Under the pieces are notes generated by a model that had not been told where the DNA came from, ran no database searches, and saw only the letters and a list, made by a program, of their open reading frames with translations. Positions 8,175-14,809 of a stretch of 20,441 nucleotides of DNA are shown here, piece by piece (the stretch's first letter is position 1; the number at the start of each line of letters is the position of its first letter). Location: contig JALNWE010000053.1 of NCBI GenBank assembly GCA_023231065.1, positions 1 to 20,441 of the forward strand, given 5' to 3'. The DNA is from Bacteroidales bacterium (GTDB taxonomy: Bacteria; Bacteroidota; Bacteroidia; Bacteroidales; FEN-979). Made by a program: the position numbers and the translations under genes.

Positions 8175-8557
8175 GCGGCTAACCTGTATTCAAAATTACA
8201 ACAAGGAACAGTTAATTGGTCAAAACCATCAAATTTAAATTGTTCCAAGCCAAAATCTAAATTCAATGAGATTTTACAAGGAATAATTTCAAATTCTGGA
8301 TTTGTTACTTTTGTTAATGAGTCCTCAGAAACAAACATTACACTTTCTGGAAAGAATTTTTGATCAAACGAAAAAGTAAGATCTGCTTCATAAGTAGCAT
8401 AATCTTCATTAGAATTAAAGTCTTCAAGGGGTTTAACTTCAACTATATGGGTTTGATCAATGATGTCATATTGATATCTGAAAGAGAGATGTGAAAAAAT
8501 CTCTGCTATTCTTGATATTTTCTCAATTAAATATTCTTTGCTTTTCATAACCTTCAT
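8171..8557 (-). CDS. Unknown 128-residue protein, candidate antitoxin/chaperone client
   Basis: I do not recognise a named family. The protein is acidic in its first half (for example VKPLEDFNSNEDYATYEADL, 41-60) and predicted mostly beta in the second. No DNA-binding helix-turn-helix or nucleotidyltransferase motif is evident, so it is not a classical MNT antitoxin. The C-terminus is striking: LTVPCCNFEYRLAA, hydrophobic and ending in -LAA like the ssrA tag recognised by ClpXP. Its start overlaps the stop of the HEPN gene (ATGA, 8554-8557) and its stop overlaps the SecB-like start, so all three are translated together. A second in-frame ATG lies at 8548. By position it would be the antitoxin whose folding or stability depends on the SecB-like partner; this is inference. 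It could equally be part of a two-component effector with the HEPN protein. Confidence 0.65.
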   Translation of the reverse strand: MKVMKSKEYLIEKISRIAEIFSHLSFRYQYDIIDQTHIVEVKPLEDFNSNEDYATYEADLTFSFDQKFFPESVMFVSEDSLTKVTNPEFEIIPCKISLNLDFGLEQFKFDGFDQLTVPCCNFEYRLAA

Positions 8558-8979
8558 ATGTGAAATAAATCTTTCATTTTTGAGAACACATCTGTTGAAA
8601 TTACTAATGCCTTCCGTCCTTCTTCATGTGAGATTGCGATATCTTTATAATCAGAATCTAATCGAAATTTTCTAAGATCCTTTATTGATCTGGTAAAATA
8701 AAGATATTCAGTTGTCGAAAACTTTTTGACCTCAGTTCCAAATTTATTAATCGTGTACTCATGAATCCCAATACTCTTTGTGGCTTTTTGCTGCTTGATT
8801 CTAAATAACTCACTTTCCTGTTGTTGGTAATCACAAGCAAAAAAATCTTTGATTACAAATTTCATTCCTTGGAATGAAGAATAGTATGAACAGTGAACGG
8901 ATGGAGCATACAAATTATTGTCAAAAAGGAGTTTTGCGGCATCTAGATTGGCTTCAGATTTTTGTCTGAGATTGCTCAC
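8554..8979 (-). CDS. HEPN-domain protein, candidate toxin of the cassette
   Basis: The 141-residue all-helical protein has the HEPN pattern of the UPF0332-like group: an N-terminal helix with SEANLDAAKLLFDNNLYAPS (8-27), a second with CSYYSSFQGMKFVI (30-43), a conserved mid-protein IHEYTINKFG (72-81) and a late LRKFRLDSDYKD (102-113). HEPN proteins are often RNases or nucleotide-transfer targets in toxin-antitoxin and defence systems. The canonical Arg-x4-6-His motif is not seen; the equivalent site reads Arg106-x4-Tyr111, the R...DY variant, so RNase activity is uncertain. The start is GTG at 8979: the frame is closed by a stop about 30 bases upstream with no ATG between. It is the first gene of the cassette, 14 bases behind a palindrome and about 50 bases behind a good promoter. 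Confidence 0.75.
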   Translation of the reverse strand: MSNLRQKSEANLDAAKLLFDNNLYAPSVHCSYYSSFQGMKFVIKDFFACDYQQQESELFRIKQQKATKSIGIHEYTINKFGTEVKKFSTTEYLYFTRSIKDLRKFRLDSDYKDIAISHEEGRKALVISTDVFSKMKDLFHI

Positions 8980-8992
8980 GTGTAGTATTTGA

Positions 8993-9008
8993 AAGAGTGA
9001 GAACTCTT
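8993..9008. promoter_or_regulatory. Palindromic operator candidate upstream of the HEPN gene
   Basis: AAGAGT (8993-8998) and ACTCTT (9003-9008) form a perfect inverted repeat around GAGA. It lies between the promoter and the GTG start codon, where toxin-antitoxin operons commonly carry their autoregulatory operator. It could also form a hairpin in the mRNA leader. Confidence 0.4.
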
Positions 9009-9019
9009 ATACGGGGATG

Positions 9020-9058
9020 CAAAAGTACAAAGTTATTTACATCATATTAACAAAACAA
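9020..9058 (-). promoter_or_regulatory. Promoter of the HEPN / unknown / SecB-like cassette
   Basis: On the minus strand TAACTTTG (9035-9028) matches the Bacteroidota -7 consensus TAnnTTTG, with TTG (9058-9056) 20 bases further upstream as the -33 element. A second exact match, TACTTTTG (9027-9020), follows directly, so there may be two start sites. No other gene lies between this promoter and the cassette. Confidence 0.65.
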
Positions 9059-9189
9059 GAAAAAATATTTAATCTAAACACAGATTATTGTCCGGTGTAT
9101 ATTCGTTCATTTTTGTTACAATGGATTATATTTCAAAATTTTAATTACAGAATTGTTGATTGATGCGAATAACTATGCTTCGACCAGGG

Positions 9190-9564
9190 CTAAAATGCTA
9201 CCTCAATCAACTCCACAAACGCCACCCAACGTATCGTCGTACTTGACTGCCCGGTAACAGTGATCTTTAAGGCACCATAGGCTGTATCGGCGGTTGCAGT
9301 GACATCCCAGTCGGCGCCGGCCGCGAGGCCGCCATCAGATCCCTGGGTGTGGTCGAGTGTGTTTGCATGCTTCTTTGAAATGGCATCATTGTAATCGGCC
9401 TGTACCCCGAAAATCGCCTTCAGGGTGGAGCCGGTTTCGGCAAAGAAATTTATGATTCCGCTGGAACCGATCCAGGTGCGGATGATACCGGCTGCCGGAA
9501 GAGATGAGGCGGCGGGTTGTTTGGCGTAGTCCTCGTAATTAGTGGTGCCTGCTTTTAGTGACAC
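9190..9564 (-). pseudogene. Fragment of a possible phage or surface structural protein
   Basis: The segment encodes about 124 residues ending in TVTGQSSTTIRWVAFVELIEV. The TGxxxTTIRWVAxVxLxEV type ending and the preceding SDGGLAAGADWDVTATAD resemble C-termini of phage virion or tail-associated proteins as I remember them; this is recollection, not a search. There is no good start: the frame stays open upstream to a stop at 9645 without ATG, and the GTG at 9564 falls inside what reads as continuous protein (LQLYKLKVSLKAGTTNYEDY). Base composition is GC-richer than the neighbouring cassette. It is best seen as the 3' part of a decayed gene, though a small gene with a non-standard start is possible. 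Confidence 0.4.
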
Positions 9565-9808
9565 CTTTAGCTTATACAGCTGGAGGGGTTTCTTTTTTCT
9601 TAGTGGACGGTCGGGCAGATTTTCATTGAACGGGTACCCGTTTTACCAAGATCAAAAAAAATCCAAGGCTGATCATGAAAAAAACGGCTAACATCATGGC
9701 CCCGGTACGCATTCCGTTGGTGATCACATTCTCTTTTATAGGTACAATCCTTTTAAAAGGTTCCTGGCGACATTTTCACGGATAATATATACATATACTA
9801 ATTTGTAC
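9565..9808. other. Gene-poor stretch with a decayed single-helix membrane reading frame
   Basis: No intact gene is visible. On the minus strand 9775-9623 is open and encodes a short hydrophobic segment (AMMLAVFFMISLGFFLILV) after KENVITNGMRTG. Its first ATG is at 9712, leaving only 29 residues. Its end overlaps the beginning of the 9190-9564 frame, so the two may be pieces of one gene broken by a single-base change near the AAAA run at about 9645; they may also be unrelated. The rightmost part leads into the promoter of the LruC gene. Confidence 0.35.
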
Positions 9809-9839
9809 TTGTTTGAGGGTTCTGTTCATGCTATTTTTG
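9809..9839 (+). promoter_or_regulatory. Promoter of the LruC-domain lipoprotein gene
   Basis: TATTTTTG (9832-9839) matches TAnnTTTG and is preceded by TTG (9809-9811) with 20 bases between, the same geometry as the promoter at 9020-9058. It lies 46 bases before the start codon. Confidence 0.6.
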
Positions 9840-9885
9840 TATATTAATTAAATGGTCATAGAAAGATTCACCAAAACCGAAAACC

Positions 9886-12039
9886 ATGAAACGTACCGTC
9901 TTTATTTTATCCGTCACAATAGTTATTTCTCTATTTATATTACCGGGATGTAAAAAAAATCCGGATAGTAATCCTTCCGGTGAAAATGCCAATGTTAGTT
10001 CAATGAATGATTTACAAGTTCCTGCAACTTTTAACTGGAATATGACCAGGGATGTGGACTTGAGCATTGGTATGAATTTCCCGCAAAACACCTATCGGTA
10101 TAATACCATCCAGGTATTTAATGGTGATCCGGATAATGCCGGGAAACTTGTTTTTACCGGATATGCAGGCAATGAAAATCCGTTGATTGCTAAAATATCC
10201 TTAACCACGGCTGTTTCCTCTTTGTACTTAAAGTTGATTCCTTCCAATGGTATAACCCATATTGTAGAAGTGCCGGTTAATGCCAGTATCAGTTATACCT
10301 TCACCCCACAAAGTGGCGTGAAAAGCACATTCAATGCAAATTCAGGTCCTGACTGTAGCGCCGCGGTCCCGCAGTTTACGCTGTCAGGTGTGCTTAATAA
10401 AACGATCAATGACGGGAATACCTATTATATAACCGGATCGGCTTCGGGATCGGTGGATGTGAAAAAGGGAACGCTCCAGATCTGTGGTTCATTTTCTGGT
10501 GTCATAAATATGGGGGACAACAGCAATGTCAGTACTGTTATTATTGCCTCCACAGGAACAGCGGTCCTCAGTTCCATGTCGAAGGATGATAATTCAACAT
10601 TAACGAATTACGGAACATTATCCATTGCTGATAATTTTACCCCAAAAGTATTGGTTGAGAACTTTGGGACTATGACTGTTGGCGGGCAGTATTTAATGAA
10701 CAGCGGCGGGCCGCACGATCCCAGCCTGGTGAATACCGGTGTACTCACTATAAATGGTGACTTTAACGTTCATAAGCAGCTCACAAACAATGGTACGATT
10801 GAGGTAATGGGGCAAATGAACTGTAACAACGGCCAGATACTGAATGCCTGTAAAATCATTACCCACCTTAATTTTCATTTGAACAGCTGTGAATTTACCA
10901 ACCAATCAGGGTATTTAAAAGTTTATCAGGAGACTGATATCCAGGGGGGGCAGGCCTTTATGAAACTGATCGATCAGGCGATGATCTCCACTTATGATCT
11001 CAGGATGAATGGGGATATTATCGGACTCGGTATCAGGAACGAGGTCAAGGTGGCCCATGATTTGCGTTTTGATGGCCCTAATGTTGTAAACGGCCCTGTT
11101 GAAGTTGCCCAAACGGATGGTGTCATGGTTAGCGGGGATGCTTCTAACTTTGTCAATGGCGCAACATTTGTCAGCTTTGCCAATATAGTGAATACCATTC
11201 CTACCTCAGCATGTAATCCGGAAGGTTCAAATCCGACGCCACCGCCAATCACTGATAACTATACGACAGGCACCGTGGTTTATGAAGATCTCTGGCCGGG
11301 TAAAGGGGATTATGATATCAATGATCTTGTTGTTTATTATAAATATAACCTTCAGACAAACACTGAAAACAAAGTGGTGAATATTATTGCCAAGTTTTAT
11401 GTGAAAGCAGCTGGTGCGGGATTAAAGAATGGGTTTGGTTTTCAGATTGACGGATTGACATCGTCAGATATTGGGTCTGTAACAGGTTATAGCTTACAGG
11501 AAGGCTATGTATCTCTCAATTCCAACGGAACCGAAGCCAATCAGGCCCATGCAGTCATTATTGCCTGGGATAATACAGACAATGTTATCCACAGCGCCGG
11601 CTCTTCCTTCTTCAATACATTGCCCAATGCACCCGTGGGGACAGCGGATACCATAACCATTACGGTTCACCTGGCGACCCCGGTACTGACTACCATCTTA
11701 GGTACAGCTCCGTTCAACCCGTTCCTGATCAAAGGCTTGAATCGCGCCATTGAAGTCCATTTACCCAACTACATTCCAACATCGTTGGTTGATTTAAGCT
11801 ATTTTGGCACATTTGATGATAATTCTGATCCCGGTACCGGAAGATATTATAAAACAGATAAAAATCTTCCCTGGGCGCTTAACATCCCGGTGTCGTTCGA
11901 TTATCCTTTTGAATTTATTGATATCACGCAGGCATACAATTATTTTGCTGCCTGGGCCCAGTCAGGGGGCGTACTTTATCCGGACTGGTACGGCAATACG
12001 ATTGGTTATCGTAATGCTGACAAGATCTGGCATCCCTGA
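9886..12039 (+). CDS. LruC domain-containing lipoprotein (DUF4842)
   Basis: The 717-residue protein starts with a lipoprotein signal peptide, lipobox LFILPGC with Cys22 as the acylated residue, followed by a Lys-rich then disordered linker. Residues about 170-430 contain short repeating units of the N-x-GTLxIxG type (for example NYGTLSIADN, NTGVLTINGD, NNGTIEVMGQ), suggesting a beta-solenoid. Residues about 465-715 form the LruC/DUF4842 domain, beginning VVYEDLWPGKGDYDINDLVV with an acidic, probably calcium-binding loop, and ending near the C-terminus with DWYGNTIGY. The family name comes from a Leptospira surface lipoprotein, and members are common in Bacteroidota; the function is unknown, perhaps adhesion. 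It is a single-gene unit with its own promoter and terminator. The ATG at 9886 gives a normal signal peptide. Confidence 0.85.
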   Translation: MKRTVFILSVTIVISLFILPGCKKNPDSNPSGENANVSSMNDLQVPATFNWNMTRDVDLSIGMNFPQNTYRYNTIQVFNGDPDNAGKLVFTGYAGNENPLIAKISLTTAVSSLYLKLIPSNGITHIVEVPVNASISYTFTPQSGVKSTFNANSGPDCSAAVPQFTLSGVLNKTINDGNTYYITGSASGSVDVKKGTLQICGSFSGVINMGDNSNVSTVIIASTGTAVLSSMSKDDNSTLTNYGTLSIADNFTPKVLVENFGTMTVGGQYLMNSGGPHDPSLVNTGVLTINGDFNVHKQLTNNGTIEVMGQMNCNNGQILNACKIITHLNFHLNSCEFTNQSGYLKVYQETDIQGGQAFMKLIDQAMISTYDLRMNGDIIGLGIRNEVKVAHDLRFDGPNVVNGPVEVAQTDGVMVSGDASNFVNGATFVSFANIVNTIPTSACNPEGSNPTPPPITDNYTTGTVVYEDLWPGKGDYDINDLVVYYKYNLQTNTENKVVNIIAKFYVKAAGAGLKNGFGFQIDGLTSSDIGSVTGYSLQEGYVSLNSNGTEANQAHAVIIAWDNTDNVIHSAGSSFFNTLPNAPVGTADTITITVHLATPVLTTILGTAPFNPFLIKGLNRAIEVHLPNYIPTSLVDLSYFGTFDDNSDPGTGRYYKTDKNLPWALNIPVSFDYPFEFIDITQAYNYFAAWAQSGGVLYPDWYGNTIGYRNADKIWHP

Positions 12040-12130
12040 TCAGTCAACTTAAAATCACCTGGTCATTCAACGGGGATCTGTCAGTTTTCCCTGAGGAATA
12101 CCACTGATCTGTTTGTTTTTGGGGGAATTT

Positions 12131-12165
12131 ATGAGTCATGGGAAATCACCCGTGACTCATTTTTT
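12131..12165 (+). terminator. Rho-independent terminator of the LruC-domain gene
   Basis: Twelve-base arms, ATGAGTCATGGG and CCCGTGACTCAT (12131-12142, 12149-12160), pair with one wobble around the loop AAATCA and are followed by six T residues. Confidence 0.9.
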
Positions 12166-12269
12166 ATCTGATTTTTTATCATGGTGAAGAAGGAAGACAA
12201 TAATGCACTTCGTTGTGACCATTACGTCAGAATGATGATCTTTGCACCTGCTAAAATGAAATTCAACAA

Positions 12270-13646
12270 ATGAGTAAAAGAGGCAATGCGAATGATCTGG
12301 GCCGTGAGAAGATAGGGAAGTTGCTCATACAGTATTCCGGTCCCGCCATCATTGCAACTGCGGCAGCCTCTCTTTATAATATCATCGACCGGATTTTTAT
12401 TGGTCAGGGAGTAGGGCCGCTGGCTATTTCGGGGTTGGCGCTCACATTTCCCCTGATGAATATTACTGCCGCCTTTGGTTCCATGGTTGGTATCGGCGCC
12501 AGCGCCATGGTTTCAATCCGTCTCGGACAGCACGATCGGGAGGGGGCAACAAGGATCCTTGGTAATGCCGTCATGCTGAATATCATCCTGGGACTGGCTG
12601 TCGGTCTTTCTGCCCTGGCGTTTCTTGAACCGGTCCTTTTTATTCTCGGAGCAAGTAAAGATACGCTACCCTATGCAAAAGAGTTCATGCAGATCATTTT
12701 ACTGGGTAATATTTTCACCCATCTTTATCTGGGGCTCAACAATATCATGAGGGCTTCCGGGTATCCCGGCAAGGCAATGACGATCACGCTTATCACGGTA
12801 GCAGTAAATCTGGTCCTCGCCCCTTTATTCATTTTTGTTTTTAAATGGGGTATCCGCGGCGCCGCCTTCGCCACGGTCTTAGCCCAAATTACAGGTACCG
12901 TGATCGGGACGCTTCACTTCTCGAAGATAGACAGTTTTGTACACTTCCTGCCAGGCTATATGAAATTAAAAAAGAAGATCATCAGGGATATTGTCTCTAT
13001 TGGGATGTCGAACTTCCTCATGCTTCTTTGTGCCAGTTTGGTGACTTCCATTATGAATCTCCGTTTAAGAAAATATGGAGGGGACTTCGCCATCGGCGCT
13101 TTTGGTATCATCAACAGCATAGGCAGCCTTGCTGTGATGATCGTTATTGGTTTCACCCAGGGGATGCAACCGATTGCAGGATATAATTACGGGGCCCGGC
13201 AGACCTCCCGCGTTATCAGGGCCTATTGGCTAACCCTAATTGCCGGAACGGGTGTGACCAGTTTCGGATTTTTAATTGCCGAATTTTTTCCTGAGCTGAT
13301 CTCTTCGGCTTTCACGACCAGCAGCGAGCTGATCAGCCTGGCCACAACGGGGTTGAAGTTAAACCTCCTCCTGTTTCCTGTTGTCGGGTTCCAGGTGGTT
13401 ACTTCTAATTTCTTTACCTCCATCGGGAAAGCAAAAATCTCCATCTTTCTTTCCATGACGCGACAGGTGATTTTCCTTATTCCCTCCCTTTTAATACTTC
13501 CACACTTCCTTGGTCTGAATGGAATATGGCTGAGCGGGCCGGCTGCCGATTTATCCTCATCACTATTGACGCTCCTGGTGCTGTTGAACCAGATAAAAAG
13601 ATTAAAAGCCAGTCAAAAAACAGCACAAACCGGTTCCCATACATGA
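12270..13646 (+). CDS. MATE family efflux transporter, MepA-type
   Basis: The 458-residue protein has about twelve hydrophobic segments arranged as two MatE repeats (about 17-175 and 238-400). Family signatures visible are IDRIFIGQGVGPLAISG (39-55), GLNNIMRASGYPGKAM (155-170), and in the second half GFTQGMQPIAGYNYGAR (294-310). These fit the MepA/NorM-like branch that exports cationic drugs in exchange for sodium or protons across the inner membrane; the actual substrate cannot be told. The ATG at 12270 follows a GATCTTTG box (a near match to TAnnTTTG, about 30 bases upstream) with TTG 21 bases before that. The gene is convergent with mreB, 55 bases apart. Length is normal for the family. Confidence 0.92.
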   Translation: MSKRGNANDLGREKIGKLLIQYSGPAIIATAAASLYNIIDRIFIGQGVGPLAISGLALTFPLMNITAAFGSMVGIGASAMVSIRLGQHDREGATRILGNAVMLNIILGLAVGLSALAFLEPVLFILGASKDTLPYAKEFMQIILLGNIFTHLYLGLNNIMRASGYPGKAMTITLITVAVNLVLAPLFIFVFKWGIRGAAFATVLAQITGTVIGTLHFSKIDSFVHFLPGYMKLKKKIIRDIVSIGMSNFLMLLCASLVTSIMNLRLRKYGGDFAIGAFGIINSIGSLAVMIVIGFTQGMQPIAGYNYGARQTSRVIRAYWLTLIAGTGVTSFGFLIAEFFPELISSAFTTSSELISLATTGLKLNLLLFPVVGFQVVTSNFFTSIGKAKISIFLSMTRQVIFLIPSLLILPHFLGLNGIWLSGPAADLSSSLLTLLVLLNQIKRLKASQKTAQTGSHT

Positions 13647-13655
13647 AATTGTAAA

Positions 13656-13674
13656 CTCATTATATAACAATGAG
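13656..13674. terminator. Small inverted repeat between convergent genes, weak terminator candidate
   Basis: CTCATT and AATGAG pair perfectly around a seven-base AT loop in the gap between the MATE gene and mreB. There is no T-run on either side, so termination activity is doubtful. Confidence 0.3.
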
Positions 13675-13701
13675 ATGTACATGGTCAAATCATGGGACCT
13701 T

Positions 13702-14715
13702 CTATTTGATGAGGAAGGTGAACTTGTCGAAATTTTTCAAAGCGATGGCTGTTCCGCGGGCGACAGCGCGCAACGGATCTTCATCAACATGAACTTTCAG
13801 CTTGGTTTTCAGGTGGAGCCGTTTGTCCAGGCCACGGAGCAAAGCGCCACCACCTGTCAGGTAAATGCCTGTCTCAAAAATATCAGAAGACAGCTCAGGG
13901 GGCGTCATTTCCAATGCATTCATGATGGCAGCTTCGATTTTTGCAATAGATTTATCAAGGCAGTAGGCAATTTCAGCAGAGTTTACAAGGACTTCTTTAG
14001 GAATGCCTGTCAGCATATCGCGTCCGTGGACAGCATAATCAGGAGGAGGGTTGTCAATATCGGCCATGGCTGCGCCGACTTCAATTTTAATATTTTCCGA
14101 AGAACGCTCTCCCAATTGGATATTGTGCTGTTTCCGCATATATTCTTCTATGTCGGCATTGAATTCATCGCCCGCGATGCGGATAGATTTGCTGGTCACA
14201 ATACCGCCAAGGGCAATAACCGCTATTTCGCTGGTGCCACCCCCGATGTCAACCACCATATTGCCGACAGGTTCAAGCACGTCGATCCCGATCCCGAGAG
14301 CTGCTGCCATGGGCTCATGGAGAAGCCGGACCTCTTTCGCGCCAGCTTGTTCGGCTGATTCTTTCACTGCCCGTTCTTCTACCGGAGTAATACCGGAAGG
14401 GATACCAATAACCATTTTAAGGGCAGGAGGGAACCAGGATTTACCCAGATCGATCATTTTGATCATGGCCCGTATCATGTGTTCAGTGGCCTGGAAATCA
14501 GCGATAACGCCACCCCGTAAAGGGCGGATGGTCTTGATGTTTTCATGGGTTTTCCCATGCATCATCTGCGCCTTTTTCCCAACTGCGATGATTTTTCCCG
14601 AACTCCGTTCGATAGCAACGATGGAAGGCTCATCAACCATGACTTTACCGTTATAAAGGATGATTGTGTTTGCAGTCCCTAAGTCTATTGCTATTTCTCT
14701 CGTGAACAAACCCAT
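13702..14715 (-). CDS. mreB: Rod shape-determining protein MreB
   Basis: The 337-residue actin homologue polymerises at the inner membrane face and organises lateral cell-wall synthesis. All nucleotide-binding motifs are present: phosphate 1 DLGTANT (11-17), connect 1 GIPSGIT (104-110), phosphate 2 DIGGGTSE (156-163) and adenosine LTGGGALLRGLD (286-297). The N-terminal MGLF matches typical MreB proteins and the length is normal. It has its own promoter 32 bases upstream of the start codon. The usual partners mreC and mreD are not downstream: the gene ends 55 bases from a convergent MATE gene. It may therefore be a second, solitary mreB or a rearranged locus; the intact motifs indicate that it is functional. 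Confidence 0.96.
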   Translation of the reverse strand: MGLFTREIAIDLGTANTIILYNGKVMVDEPSIVAIERSSGKIIAVGKKAQMMHGKTHENIKTIRPLRGGVIADFQATEHMIRAMIKMIDLGKSWFPPALKMVIGIPSGITPVEERAVKESAEQAGAKEVRLLHEPMAAALGIGIDVLEPVGNMVVDIGGGTSEIAVIALGGIVTSKSIRIAGDEFNADIEEYMRKQHNIQLGERSSENIKIEVGAAMADIDNPPPDYAVHGRDMLTGIPKEVLVNSAEIAYCLDKSIAKIEAAIMNALEMTPPELSSDIFETGIYLTGGGALLRGLDKRLHLKTKLKVHVDEDPLRAVARGTAIALKNFDKFTFLIK

Positions 14716-14746
14716 GTAATAAGATATTGAAACTGTTTTCCGTCTG

Positions 14747-14754
14747 CAAATATA
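14747..14754 (-). promoter_or_regulatory. Promoter -7 box of mreB
   Basis: The minus strand reads TATATTTG, an exact TAnnTTTG match, 32 bases before the mreB start. It shows that mreB need not be read through from the upstream FecR-linked genes. Confidence 0.6.
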
Positions 14755-14809
14755 CGTGTTTATCTGTTCTAAAGTGATTTTGAAAAAGTGACATTTTACT
14801 GCAAGGCTT

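Noticed and set aside
7590..9885. Attachment-site repeat of the tRNA-Leu 3' end
   Set aside because: I looked for a second copy of GTTCGAGTCC...CCGGGCA up to the LruC gene and found only a trivial CGGGCA match near 9613.
13675..14656. Long plus-strand open frames opposite mreB
   Set aside because: They overlap an unmistakable MreB on the minus strand, have no recognisable domain, and arise from its codon composition.
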